Shown here: positions 8,936-18,318 of the stretch, piece after piece
Layout of the letters: the number at the start of each line of letters is the position of its first letter
How positions within the stretch are numbered: position 1 is the first letter of the stretch
Origin: Desulfobacterales bacterium
Lineage (GTDB): Bacteria > Desulfobacterota > Desulfobacteria > Desulfobacterales > JAHDSC01
Length of the DNA: 64,000 nucleotides
NCBI GenBank assembly: GCA_016931455.1
Contig: JAFGES010000071.1
Location: 1-64,000, forward strand
Direction of reading: 5' to 3'
Program-made: the position numbers and the translations under genes
The notes under the pieces: generated by a model
Told to the model about the DNA's origin: nothing
The model's input: the letters and a program-made list of their open reading frames with translations, nothing else
The model's database searches: none

Positions 8936-10312
8936 TTATCCAATCATGATATTTTCTTCGGCATGCTCAATGCCTTCAGTCATGGTACCAACACCAATGA
9001 CAATATATGAAAAGGCTAAAACGCCGATTCGCCCGATCAGCATGGTTAAAATTATCCACCCCTTACCCCATATTGACAGTTCCGGGGTTATCCCCATAGA
9101 CAGTCCAACAGTGCCAAACGCCGAGACGGTTTCAAAAAAGTATCCAAGAAAGAAATTGTTACCTCCATCGATATCTTGATTACCAGGTGCTCTGATCAAC
9201 AGCATGAACAAAACAATACTGACGATGCCGATAGAAACAAGGATAAGAGAGAGGCTTCTGTTTACAGTTTCGATCGGCACACTTTTTTTAAACATATTGA
9301 CACGCCGTTTTCTCTTGATTCTAGCCAAAGTAAACATTACGACCAAAGCCAGAGTCGTTGTTTTAACACCACCTCCGCAAGAACCGGGAGAGGCTCCGAA
9401 AAACATGAGAAAAATCATCAACGCAAGGGTTGCTTCTCTTAACGAGGCGATATCAACCGTGTTAAATCCGGCAGTACGACAGGTAATTGATTGAAATAAC
9501 GGAATCAGAAGGCGATTAGATAAGGTTTGTGTTTCACCAAATGATTGCCTTTCCAAGAACGCGAACAGCAGCGCTCCTGCTATTATCAGGCTCACGGTTG
9601 TCAGCAAAACAGTTTTAGTCTGTACTGCCAAACTGACCCTTTTCTTTCTTCTGTTCATCAACCAAGCTTGAAGATCGTAAATCACAGGAAACCCAATACC
9701 CCCTATTACAATTAAGCAACATATAATTACATTGAACAATAAGTCGTTACTATAGCGCATCATGCTGTCAGGAAATAGTGCGAAACCGGCGTTACAAAAT
9801 GCCGAAATTGAATGAAACATCCCCATATAAACGGCATCCAAAATCGGGAGTTCACGAGCCCAATGAATGGTCAATAAAATACCCCCAAAAAACTCGACCC
9901 CCAGCGTAAAAAAAATAATATTTTTAATCAGGTTGAAAATATCTTCTCTGGGACTATGGGCGAACATTTCCTGCATAATCATTCGATGACGAAAAGAGAT
10001 GATTCGGCCTATCCAGCGAAAAAGGGCTACGGAAATGGTCATCACACCGAGGCCTCCTATCTGGATAAGTATGAGGATGACACTTTGACCGAAGGACGTA
10101 AAATAGCTCCCGGTATCAACCACGACAAGGCCGGTTACACAGACAGCGGACGTAGCGGTGAATAGTGCATCCACCCAAGTAATTGCGCCGCTTTTTGTGG
10201 AAAATGGCAGTTTGAGAGCGATCACTCCCACAATAATGACCAAAAGAAAACTGGTCAATACGACTATCGCTGGATGTGCCTTATATCTTCTCCCGCGGAA
10301 GGTCATAGTCAA
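8936..10312 (-). CDS. ktrB: KtrB-type K+ (Na+-dependent) translocating subunit
   Basis: 458 residues, SKT superfamily. Four repeated M-P-M units each bring a selectivity-filter loop with its glycine: TSAVCVTGLVVVD, SISAFCNAGFALF, SITCRTAGFNTVD and VSAFGTVGLSMGI. The length and direct adjacency to KtrA support KtrB over TrkH. It moves K+ inward, in known systems together with Na+. The start is TTG 10312, overlapping the stop of the previous gene (TTGA); ATG 10306 is an equally good choice. The protein should sit in the inner membrane. Confidence 0.9.
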   Translation of the reverse strand: MTMTFRGRRYKAHPAIVVLTSFLLVIIVGVIALKLPFSTKSGAITWVDALFTATSAVCVTGLVVVDTGSYFTSFGQSVILILIQIGGLGVMTISVALFRWIGRIISFRHRMIMQEMFAHSPREDIFNLIKNIIFFTLGVEFFGGILLTIHWARELPILDAVYMGMFHSISAFCNAGFALFPDSMMRYSNDLLFNVIICCLIVIGGIGFPVIYDLQAWLMNRRKKRVSLAVQTKTVLLTTVSLIIAGALLFAFLERQSFGETQTLSNRLLIPLFQSITCRTAGFNTVDIASLREATLALMIFLMFFGASPGSCGGGVKTTTLALVVMFTLARIKRKRRVNMFKKSVPIETVNRSLSLILVSIGIVSIVLFMLLIRAPGNQDIDGGNNFFLGYFFETVSAFGTVGLSMGITPELSIWGKGWIILTMLIGRIGVLAFSYIVIGVGTMTEGIEHAEENIMIG

Positions 10313-10902
10313 GGCCTCGGCTTCAGATAATATTCACAGTGAAGATGGTTATCTGTCTCGCAAATTTCATTCAGTCTACAGCCACCAAGCACCATCCGGT
10401 CGAGATATGCTCCGCACACTTTCATTTCATGTTGCGAATCAACTTTGCTGTAATGCAGGAAGGGGCATAGCATAGCCAACTGTCGTTCCACTCGATCATC
10501 CTGTCCCATTCGATGGATGCAGAATTGAATTTGACGAAAATCCAATAAACTTTCACTTGCAAATTTAACGAAATCCACACCAGCCTCCCGAAGCCGCTCC
10601 AGAATCGTCCGATGCTTTGAATTGAGCAGCGCTAATACGGTACAGCTGCTGGTGTAACGGTTTTGTTTCAGCACAGCACAAAGCTCCAAGAGAGGTTCGC
10701 GCTCCCTTAACGGCATCTTCCCAAAACGGATCACGATGATTTTTGGAGTATCGGTAACAGCCTTATCCAAGCATCTGACAGGACTATTGACGCATGTCAC
10801 ATCGGATGGCGATAATCCGCAGAACTCACCGGTAGGGTCACACAACAAAAAAAGTGATTTTTGCGTCTGATCTTCATTAGGGTTTGCATTTTTTTCCAGC
10901 AG
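10309..10902 (-). CDS. unknown Cys-rich protein between TrkH and KtrB, probable CTG start
   Basis: Not recognised. A TTG start at 10848 gives 179 residues, but no ribosome-binding site precedes it. The frame is open up to two CTG codons at 10897-10902, directly after AAGGAGGTGATTA, a near-perfect ribosome-binding site with ideal spacing, so CTG 10902 (197 residues) is preferred. The middle (PKIIVIRFGKMPLREREPLL, LLNSKH, LREAGVDFVKF) resembles a small alpha/beta receiver- or rhodanese-like fold. The C-terminus has five cysteines (128, 145, 157, 163, 171 counting from the TTG), which could bind Zn or Fe-S. It overlaps ktrB by four bases, so it is co-translated with K+ transport genes. Confidence 0.7.
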   Translation of the reverse strand: MLEKNANPNEDQTQKSLFLLCDPTGEFCGLSPSDVTCVNSPVRCLDKAVTDTPKIIVIRFGKMPLREREPLLELCAVLKQNRYTSSCTVLALLNSKHRTILERLREAGVDFVKFASESLLDFRQIQFCIHRMGQDDRVERQLAMLCPFLHYSKVDSQHEMKVCGAYLDRMVLGGCRLNEICETDNHLHCEYYLKPRP

Positions 10903-10905
10903 TAA

Positions 10906-12393
10906 TCACCTCCTTGTCGACCGCGACATTATAAGACGAACATCTTTCCCAAGCTTTAACAAGCTGACTAAAATGACGATAAACTCTAGCCGGCCGAGAA
11001 ACATTGCGAAAATTTCGAGCCAAAGAACCACATCCGGCATATCGGGTGAAGTCAACCCTACAGAAAGACCTACGGTTCCGAGCGCAGAGGCAAACTCAAA
11101 CAGAGAATCGCTAAGGCTGTAACTGTTGGCACATAGGAACATGACCCCAAATATATAGATTACAAGGTATAAAAAGACAAAAACCGCTATCTGACGGACT
11201 CTGGTGCCATCAACGAAGACTCGCCTGTTGCCGTTCCATACGGGGAATTCTAAAATCGCTGTCCTTGGCATGAGACGGCGTTTGATGTCCCAAAAAATCA
11301 ATCTATATAAAAAATAGATACGAAATTGCTTAATACCGCCGGCCGTGGAACAGGTACCACCTCCAATGAGCATCAGGACGACCATGAGAATCATACCAAA
11401 TACATTCCAGCTTGCATAACTGGTTGTGGAAAAACCTGTGGTTGTGAGTGCCGACACCGTCTCAAACACCGCGACCCGTATTGATTTACCAAGCTGCGGA
11501 TAGATAGTTTGACAGGTGAATATAAATGCGGCAACGGCCGACAACGGAATTAAAACGGCCTGCAAACGAACTTCACCATTTTTTACAATAAAGCGAAGCT
11601 TTCCGCGCCAAAGGAACCAGGCGGTGACAAAACTCAAGTTTCCAAGCATCATGAGCGGAAGCGTCACCGCCTCGATTGCGGTTGAGTCCCAATATCCGAT
11701 GCTCTCTACTCTTGTTGAAAAACCACCTGTAGATACAGCGGCAAAAGCATGGTTAAACGCATCAAAAAAGGGCATTCCCGCCATACGATAGGCTAACGTC
11801 CCGACGACGGCATAGCACATGTAAATAACTAGGACCAGACGCGCCGACTGTCGAATATGCGGGACAAGCTGTTCGCTACGTCCCTCGGCACTCGAAATAC
11901 CGACCCCAGTCGGGCCTACGATGGCGGACATCATGATAATGGCCAAGCCGGCCCCTCCGGCAAACTGGATGATGCTACGCCAAAACAGAATCATTGGACC
12001 AGCGACGGTCACATCTACGACAGAAAGCCCCGTAGTGGTCCATCCACTTACCGACTCGAACACGGCCCTGGAATAAGGAAGTCCCAAAAGAGGAACAAAT
12101 GGCCATGCGGAAAACAGAATGACCACGATCCAGCTTATTAGAACGATAATACCGCCTTCTTGGATTGATAGAGAAACATTGGAGCTGGACCGAAATCGCC
12201 GCCACAAGAAAAACCCCACCAGAGCGAGGCATCCTGCGGGAAGACAGAACGAGAAGGCATTTGTAGCTTCCTCTGGGTTTGATATCAAAACAAAAAGCGG
12301 AGTCACCATCACTGCACTGGAAAGGATAAGGATCACGCCAATGGATGAGAGGATTGCTGTATAGCGCCTTTTAAGATACTCTTTTTCCCTCAA
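10906..12393 (-). CDS. trkH: TrkH-family K+ uptake channel subunit
   Basis: 495 residues with ten or more hydrophobic segments. Four filter loops are visible: SVSGWTTTGLSVVD, FAAVSTGGFSTRV, TVSALTTTGFSTTSY and ASALGTVGLSVGL. It brings K+ across the inner membrane under control of TrkA. The start is TTG 12393, with GAGGGG upstream inside the preceding trkA gene (23-base overlap). It is the first of two SKT-type channels in the same operon. The N-terminal two-helix extension is typical of TrkH and absent from KtrB. Confidence 0.9.
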   Translation of the reverse strand: MREKEYLKRRYTAILSSIGVILILSSAVMVTPLFVLISNPEEATNAFSFCLPAGCLALVGFFLWRRFRSSSNVSLSIQEGGIIVLISWIVVILFSAWPFVPLLGLPYSRAVFESVSGWTTTGLSVVDVTVAGPMILFWRSIIQFAGGAGLAIIMMSAIVGPTGVGISSAEGRSEQLVPHIRQSARLVLVIYMCYAVVGTLAYRMAGMPFFDAFNHAFAAVSTGGFSTRVESIGYWDSTAIEAVTLPLMMLGNLSFVTAWFLWRGKLRFIVKNGEVRLQAVLIPLSAVAAFIFTCQTIYPQLGKSIRVAVFETVSALTTTGFSTTSYASWNVFGMILMVVLMLIGGGTCSTAGGIKQFRIYFLYRLIFWDIKRRLMPRTAILEFPVWNGNRRVFVDGTRVRQIAVFVFLYLVIYIFGVMFLCANSYSLSDSLFEFASALGTVGLSVGLTSPDMPDVVLWLEIFAMFLGRLEFIVILVSLLKLGKDVRLIMSRSTRR

Positions 12394-13069
12394 AGCCGTT
12401 GCCCCTCTGCTGACTCTCGCCGGTAAACACTTTCAGTGCTGAACCATGATTTTCCGGGAGGGTGATCAACACCAGCCGGTCGCCTGCCAGCAAATTATTT
12501 GCACCCCGCGGAACGATTGGTTGGTTGTCACGAATCAATACCGCAATCAAAGCGTTTTCAGGAAGATCGATATCCTTTAACACCTTGCCTGCAACGGGCG
12601 AATCGACGTCAAGTATGATCTCAGTCACATTCACCCGTCCTTCTCCGACAGACATCAGATTAAGAACTTGTTCCAACGAAGCGCGTTGTTCAATCAAGCT
12701 GCCGACAATTTGCGTAGTCGAAAATGCGGAAACTCCCAATTTTTCAAATATTTCTGTGTTGTCAGGGTCATTTGCCATGGCTAAGACTTTTGTTACTCCA
12801 AACTTGAGTGAGGCCAGTTGGCAAATAACCAGATTGTCCTGGTCATTCGGGGTAATGGCAAGAACCGCGTCGGCCCCTATGATCCCGGCGTCCTTAAGAA
12901 TCGCGGCATCACTGCCGTCTCCGCAGATCACCATAGCGGAAAGTTGACGGGCCAGTTGAATGCATTCATCTTTCTTGCGGTTGATAATAACCACTTCATA
13001 TCCCTTGGCAATGAAATTACGGCAAATGAAATAAAGAGTCTTACCCCCTCCTACAATAAGTACCTTCAT
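12371..13069 (-). CDS. trkA: TrkA-type RCK protein (RCK_N + RCK_C)
   Basis: 232 residues: one Rossmann domain (MKVLIVGGGKTLYFICRNF, VVIINRKKDE) and one C-terminal RCK_C domain (residues ~145-225). Classical TrkA has two such units in about 450 residues, so this is a half-size form. The P-loop GGGKTLYF departs from GxGxxG at its last glycine. It overlaps the upstream TrkA-N gene by four bases (ATGA). Likely cytoplasmic gating partner of TrkH, together with the shorter protein upstream. Confidence 0.85.
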   Translation of the reverse strand: MKVLIVGGGKTLYFICRNFIAKGYEVVIINRKKDECIQLARQLSAMVICGDGSDAAILKDAGIIGADAVLAITPNDQDNLVICQLASLKFGVTKVLAMANDPDNTEIFEKLGVSAFSTTQIVGSLIEQRASLEQVLNLMSVGEGRVNVTEIILDVDSPVAGKVLKDIDLPENALIAVLIRDNQPIVPRGANNLLAGDRLVLITLPENHGSALKVFTGESQQRGNGFEGKRVS

Positions 13070-13575
13070 AACCGTGCACCTTTCGGATTCATACTCCCAT
13101 TGAAGACGACACGTAAAAACATGTCTACAGCGACAGTCGTGGGACAGATAGTTTCGATGCCAAGTTGTGCGTAGACCTCCTCTCTTTTGGGGTCGAAAAC
13201 TCTAGCTATCACCAGGCGGACATTGAAAATCTTTTGGGCGATCTGAGCTACCATCAGGTTTACATTATCCTCGTGTGTTGTCGCGATCAGGACATCTGCG
13301 TTTTTAAGCTTGGCCTCATTTAATATCGCCATATGGGTGGCGTCACCATCAATTCGAAAGCCACTGAAATCGGGTGAAAGATCATTGAATGCGGTCTCAT
13401 TCATATCAATCATCACGACTAAATTTCCGCTATGACTGAGCTGGTTGGCTAAATGTGAACCTAAACGTCCACATCCAACAACAACTATATATCGGTTATT
13501 TTTTATTGCTTTTCTCATCGCTGACATTGTCCTTTCGGTCAGCATTCTTGCTGCCCGATCCGAGATTGATTCCAC
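13066..13575 (-). CDS. short TrkA-N (RCK_N only) protein
   Basis: A single Rossmann domain (YIVVVGCGRLGSHLANQL, GxGxxG intact; VVMIDMNE) without the RCK_C half. The full frame begins with GTG 13575, directly after the ATPase stop and with no ribosome-binding site. ATG 13527, preceded by AAAGGA, is a more convincing start (153 residues). With the following gene it may form a split or hetero-oligomeric TrkA. The missing RCK_C domain suggests it cannot sense a ligand through that half. Confidence 0.85.
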   Translation of the reverse strand: MESISDRAARMLTERTMSAMRKAIKNNRYIVVVGCGRLGSHLANQLSHSGNLVVMIDMNETAFNDLSPDFSGFRIDGDATHMAILNEAKLKNADVLIATTHEDNVNLMVAQIAQKIFNVRLVIARVFDPKREEVYAQLGIETICPTTVAVDMFLRVVFNGSMNPKGARL

Positions 13576-16326
13576 TTATGATGTTTGCCGCATGCGCCTG
13601 ATTAATTTTAATATTTCCCAGATGCCGAGAAAAATTATTGAAGCAACACACACCAATACCCAGTCCAAAGAAAGCAGATCGCTGAATCGAAGGAAATCAC
13701 TGATCAATGGGGAATAGATAGCTATCAACACAAGCCCGATGGAGGCGATGATTGAGACTAACAAAATTATGTTCGTCAAAATGTTGCGGTTGAAAAGCGA
13801 AATACTGTCGTACCGGCGTTCAAGTGTGTTGATGTACTGGCAAAATACTATTGTGGCGTAGGAAAGAGAAGTGACCCTCATATAGGTCATCTCAGAACTT
13901 TCCATTGTAAACATGATTCCCTCACGGTATATATAAAACAGAAAGTTCAGGAAGGACAATCCACCTATCAGGGCACCAAGAGAAACGACTTCAATACTAG
14001 ATTTAAAATCAAGCATACGTTTTTTCGGATCACGGGGAGGTCTGGACATCAGGCCCTTCCTCGGGGGATCAAAGGTAAGGAAGGTAAGAGGCATGATTTG
14101 CCCCAGCAAATCAATGGCCAGGATCTGAACTGCCAAAATCGGCAGTGGAAGATGCCATATTGCAATTCCCAATAACCCGAAGAGCACCAAGGTCAGTTCA
14201 CCACTGTTGGTGGTTAGAGTTGAGAAAACTGTTTTTTTCAAATTGTCGTATATGGTTCTGCCTTCCCTGATTGCATAGACGAGCGTGGCGAAACTGTCAT
14301 CAATCAGAACAAGCTTTGCTGCTTCCTTCGCCACATCTGTGCCCCTTCTACCCATGGCTACTCCGATATGAGCCTTTCGTAAGGCTGGTGCATCATTGAC
14401 ACCATCTCCGGTGACGGCGACAACCTCCCCCAGCTCTACCAGCAAAGTAACAATTTTTAATTTATCTTCCGGGGCCACACGTGAAAAAATGATGGATTCT
14501 TTTCCGGCAAGTATTTCCCTCAATGCTTCGTTATTCATTTCATTCAGTTCTATGCCGGTTATAGTCAATATTTCACCACCTTCGGCAAGTCCGATCTCCC
14601 TTGCAATTGCCTTGGCGGTTATTTCGTAATCGCCCGTAAGGATAAATATGCGAATTCCCGCATTTCTTGCTTCGGCGACAGCCTCCCGGACACCATCCTT
14701 GGGCGGATCGATCATGGCCACAAGGCCTAGAAAAGTAACATCACACTCCACTTCATCCTTCTCGTACTCACCCTCGCGGGGGACTAAAGACTTGTTGGCG
14801 ATAGCTAAAACACGCATGCCGTTCTCGGAATATCGTTCGTTCTCTTTACAAATTTGTTGCTTATCCTCCTCGGTGATCGGTATAGCTTCGCCTTCCTTAT
14901 GAATATATCCACTGATGGCAAGAATACTTTCCGTGGAGCCTTTCATCGCAAGGAAAATTTCATCTCCGAAGCGGTGAACGGAACTCATTCGTTTTCGATC
15001 CGCATCAAAAGAAAACTCTTGCAGTTTGTGTTTTTCCTTCTCTTCCAAATCCGGATGGATGCCAAATTTGGCAGACATAGCCACTATCGCAGCTTCTGTC
15101 GGATCTCCTACCGAATACCAGTCGAAGTGACCTTTGTCCGGTTGATGGATCTCCGCCGTGGAAGCCAAGGTTGCAGCAGTCAGCAAAACCTCCATTTCTT
15201 TGATGTCTTCCCGGCGCAATGGTTCTTTTTGTTTGTTTAATATGTCGCCCTTCGGCTTATAGCCTGTCCCGGTAATCCAATAGTCGGCACCATTGAACCA
15301 GACGGAACGGACCGTCATCTCACTCATAGTCAATGTGCCCGTCTTATCTGTACAGATCACCGTGGTCGAACCCAGGGTTTCAACAGAGGGTAGGTTTTTA
15401 ACAACAGCGTTTCGTGCTGCTAGTCTACTACTGCCGGATGTCAACGCGACTGTCACCTGCGCCGGGAGTGCCTGCGGCACCACCGCCATGGCGACCCCCA
15501 GTGCATAGGTAAGACTCAGGAAAAAACTAAATTTCTGCAGCACTCCGACAACGAAAAGTGCTGCGCCAATGATGACAACCATAACTGTAAGCTTTCGTGC
15601 CAGATCACGCATCTCTTCCTGAAGTGGAGTGACTGTTACACCTGTTTTACCGGTCATACCGGCAATTTTGCCGGTCGTGCTGTCCATGCCGGTCGCGACT
15701 ACAACACCGGTTGCGTGACCTGAGACAATTATAGTTCCGGCATATCCCATGTTTGTTCTATCAGCCAGGCCGACATCTGCCTCGAGAGGTTCGGTTGTTT
15801 TTTCTCGCGGCACCGATTCCCCGGTAAGTGCAAACTCATTGGTCTTGAAATCCGTAGTCGCGATGAAGCGAACATCGGCGGGTAGATTATCGCCGGTTTC
15901 CACGACAATAATATCGCCAGGGACCAGGTTGCTCGCATCTGTCTCCACGAGTTCCCCATCTCGGCGGACCTTTGCCGGAGAGCGCAGCATCTCCTTCAAG
16001 GAATCAACGATTTTTCCCGCCCGGTATTCCTGAATGAAGCCAATGATCGCATTAACCAAAACAATAATGAAAATAATGGCGGTGCCTCGATAGTCACCGA
16101 TAAAAAGGGAAATTAGGCCTCCAATGATAAGGATAATGATCAGAAGTTCCCGGAATTGTGCCAGAAATAACAGCCACAACGGCATCTGTATCTGAGTTTG
16201 CAATTCGTTTTTGCCGTATTTGCGCAGAAGACGCTCCGCCTTCCGTCTGGACAGCCCCTCCCGGGAGGTACGGAGTGCTTTGATCACATCATCTTCCGCC
16301 ATTCGGTAATAACTGTCCACTTTCAT
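13576..16326 (-). CDS. P2-type cation-transporting ATPase with altered ion-site residues
   Basis: 916 residues: cation-ATPase N domain (1-70), actuator domain with LTGESVP, phosphorylation motif CTDKTGTLT (Asp327), KGSTE and GDPTEAA in the N-domain, and TGDGVNDAPAL in the P-domain. The length and layout match Ca2+/Na+ P2 ATPases. The helix-4 motif, normally PEGLP, is PQALP: Gln285 stands 42 residues before Asp327, exactly where SERCA has Glu309. In helix 6, VQILAIDLLGQ replaces the usual VQILWINLVTD. Helix 5 keeps its Glu (NSGEL). The transported ion is therefore uncertain; Na+, K+ or H+ are possible. It sits 10 bases after the kinase gene and directly before the trkA genes. Confidence 0.9.
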   Translation of the reverse strand: MKVDSYYRMAEDDVIKALRTSREGLSRRKAERLLRKYGKNELQTQIQMPLWLLFLAQFRELLIIILIIGGLISLFIGDYRGTAIIFIIVLVNAIIGFIQEYRAGKIVDSLKEMLRSPAKVRRDGELVETDASNLVPGDIIVVETGDNLPADVRFIATTDFKTNEFALTGESVPREKTTEPLEADVGLADRTNMGYAGTIIVSGHATGVVVATGMDSTTGKIAGMTGKTGVTVTPLQEEMRDLARKLTVMVVIIGAALFVVGVLQKFSFFLSLTYALGVAMAVVPQALPAQVTVALTSGSSRLAARNAVVKNLPSVETLGSTTVICTDKTGTLTMSEMTVRSVWFNGADYWITGTGYKPKGDILNKQKEPLRREDIKEMEVLLTAATLASTAEIHQPDKGHFDWYSVGDPTEAAIVAMSAKFGIHPDLEEKEKHKLQEFSFDADRKRMSSVHRFGDEIFLAMKGSTESILAISGYIHKEGEAIPITEEDKQQICKENERYSENGMRVLAIANKSLVPREGEYEKDEVECDVTFLGLVAMIDPPKDGVREAVAEARNAGIRIFILTGDYEITAKAIAREIGLAEGGEILTITGIELNEMNNEALREILAGKESIIFSRVAPEDKLKIVTLLVELGEVVAVTGDGVNDAPALRKAHIGVAMGRRGTDVAKEAAKLVLIDDSFATLVYAIREGRTIYDNLKKTVFSTLTTNSGELTLVLFGLLGIAIWHLPLPILAVQILAIDLLGQIMPLTFLTFDPPRKGLMSRPPRDPKKRMLDFKSSIEVVSLGALIGGLSFLNFLFYIYREGIMFTMESSEMTYMRVTSLSYATIVFCQYINTLERRYDSISLFNRNILTNIILLVSIIASIGLVLIAIYSPLISDFLRFSDLLSLDWVLVCVASIIFLGIWEILKLIRRMRQTS

Positions 16327-16335
16327 AGTTTTATC

Positions 16336-18168
16336 CTATTGACCGATCGGCAAAGTGAAGATGAAGGTGCTGCCCTTACCGGGGGAGGATTCCACCCAGA
16401 TCGTGCCTCCATGGGCTCGCACTATTTCTTTACAGATGGCAAGTCCCAGCCCCGTACCACCGGCCTCTTGACCTTTTACTTGCACAAATTTATGAAAAAT
16501 CCTGGTTTGATATTCTTGGGGAATCCCCAGTCCATCGTCATGAACGGAAAGATGGATATGCGGACCAATTCTTTCAGCGGCAAGTATAATATGTCCACCC
16601 TTCTGTACGTACCTGAGAGCATTGGAAATAAGGTTGGTCAAAACCCATGTTATTTTGTTTGCATCCGCACGGACTTTTGGCAAGTTATCGTCCACTTTAT
16701 AGGTGAGCGTTGTCTCCTTCATATCAAGCTGACTTTTGAAAATGATCCGCACATGGTCGAAAAGATTTGAAACTTCAACTTTCTCAAATTCCATTTCGAT
16801 CCGGCCAGCCTCTATTTTCGATAAATCCAACAAATCATTAACCAGAGCGTTTATTCGGTGGACACCCTCATGAGCAGCCTGGAGAAGGCCTCTATCTTTT
16901 TCGGGAAGTGCCTGGGCGGCATGCTCCAGAAGGAGATCAACACTCATGCCCAGACTGGTCAGGGGTGTTCGCAACTCATGAGAAGCTGCCATAACGAACT
17001 CGCTTTTGAGTTTCTCCACTTCCTTTAACCGGGTGATGTCTCTGAGTAAAAGCACAATGCCCGACAGGTTGTGATCTCTGCCCCGAATAGCGGTAACGGA
17101 AAACAGGTAGTGTCGTTGCCGTTCGTCCTCTGATAGGACGATGATCCGCTGTTCTTCGGGTAATTTGGGAGAGGCTCCGGTTTCAATGGTGTTTTTGATC
17201 AAATCACAAACAGCGGGGTCTGGAATTATCTCGGTGCAAAGCAAAGAAGATGTCTCGGCAGATGCTAATCCCAGCATTTGGCGTGCAGCCGGATTGATGC
17301 CGGTTATCTTGAGCTGGGTATCAAAAACCACCAATCCATCCTCGATGCTGGAAAGAATCGCCTCCCCCTTATTCTTCTCTGAAATGATCTGTTCGATGTT
17401 CATCTCGTGATATCGAAGGAGCTGTGTGGCCATTTGGTTAAACTCGCTGGCCAAGCAGCCCAGTTCGTCTTCGGTTTCCACCGGTACCTGTACGGCATAG
17501 TCCCCTGACGAGATCTTTCGTGACGCCTCCATGAAACGTCGAATCGGCCCTACAATCCTCTCGGCGAGAAACAGGCTGAAAATCAAAGCTACAATCAATG
17601 CCGCCGCGGCTACAAGCGATGTGGACCAGATGGCGTGTTTTGCCACATTCGCAGCTTTCACACTGGCGGTGTACATGGTTTCCTCATTCAGGCAACGTAA
17701 GCCGATGCATACATCACGGACCTTTGCGAAAAGAGGGTAGATCGATTCCTGATATGACGAGTATGGTGATGGTCTCCGAGCAATGTCATGAAAATCGATC
17801 CATGTGAAAAATTGACGTCGATAGGCAGCATAATCAGACTCGATGGCTTGAACCAATTTCGCCTCACCTTGTATTGTAATATTGTCCTTGGCACGAGCCA
17901 ACCACTCTAAAAACACAGCTTCGTTTTCCCGGAATTGATCAGTTCCTTTGTTAACATCCCCCAAATAGATGAGCAGGATTGCGCTGTCCTGACGTTCCAA
18001 CGCGTCCACCATGTTCTCGGCGGCAAGAATACTTCTGTAGTTTTCGCTGAGGATTGCCTCAGACGCCTTACCCAGAGCAATGAGATTTGTGACCGCCCAT
18101 GCAACCACCAGTCCCATGAGAATAAAGGCAACGCCATAGCCGATGAAAATCTTTTTTTTTAGTGTCAT
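16336..18168 (-). CDS. KinB-like sensor histidine kinase
   Basis: 610 residues from ATG 18168, preferred because the protein then begins with a membrane anchor (MTLKKKIFIGYG) and AAAGGA lies upstream; an in-frame TTG-type extension to 18237 would run into the sigma-54 promoter. Order: helix 1 (~8-30), periplasmic four-helix domain (NYRSILAAENMVDALERQDS recalls KinB), helix 2 (~175-200), HAMP, PAS (~275-375), HisKA with SHELRTPLTS, HATPase with NLISNALRY, DDGLGIP and GGTGLGLAI. It phosphorylates the NtrC-type regulator encoded upstream. First gene of the ion-transport operon. Confidence 0.9.
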   Translation of the reverse strand: MTLKKKIFIGYGVAFILMGLVVAWAVTNLIALGKASEAILSENYRSILAAENMVDALERQDSAILLIYLGDVNKGTDQFRENEAVFLEWLARAKDNITIQGEAKLVQAIESDYAAYRRQFFTWIDFHDIARRPSPYSSYQESIYPLFAKVRDVCIGLRCLNEETMYTASVKAANVAKHAIWSTSLVAAAALIVALIFSLFLAERIVGPIRRFMEASRKISSGDYAVQVPVETEDELGCLASEFNQMATQLLRYHEMNIEQIISEKNKGEAILSSIEDGLVVFDTQLKITGINPAARQMLGLASAETSSLLCTEIIPDPAVCDLIKNTIETGASPKLPEEQRIIVLSEDERQRHYLFSVTAIRGRDHNLSGIVLLLRDITRLKEVEKLKSEFVMAASHELRTPLTSLGMSVDLLLEHAAQALPEKDRGLLQAAHEGVHRINALVNDLLDLSKIEAGRIEMEFEKVEVSNLFDHVRIIFKSQLDMKETTLTYKVDDNLPKVRADANKITWVLTNLISNALRYVQKGGHIILAAERIGPHIHLSVHDDGLGIPQEYQTRIFHKFVQVKGQEAGGTGLGLAICKEIVRAHGGTIWVESSPGKGSTFIFTLPIGQ

Positions 18169-18220
18169 AGGAAACAGTCCTTTGTTAGTCCTATAATGGC
18201 AAAGATATATAAGGTTACAT

Positions 18221-18236
18221 AGCAACGAATGTACCA
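18221..18236 (-). promoter_or_regulatory. sigma-54 promoter of the kinase-ATPase-Trk/Ktr operon
   Basis: On the - strand TGGTACATTCGTTGCT matches the sigma-54 consensus TGGCACRNNNNTTGCW at all but one defined position (C to T). The GG-GC spacing is exactly 10 bases. Transcription would start near 18211, giving a leader of about 43 bases to the kinase ATG. An NtrC-type activator gene ends 125 bases upstream. Confidence 0.8.
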
Positions 18237-18318
18237 AATATAATATATTTAAAATTCAATATCTTATGGATATAAAAGAAAAAAGGAACTTTGAAAACTG
18301 AAAGGAGAGAATGATTGT

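Noticed and set aside
16336-18237. Longer start for the KinB-like kinase (23 extra residues).
   Set aside because: The extra N-terminus would begin at the sigma-54 promoter and lacks a ribosome-binding site.
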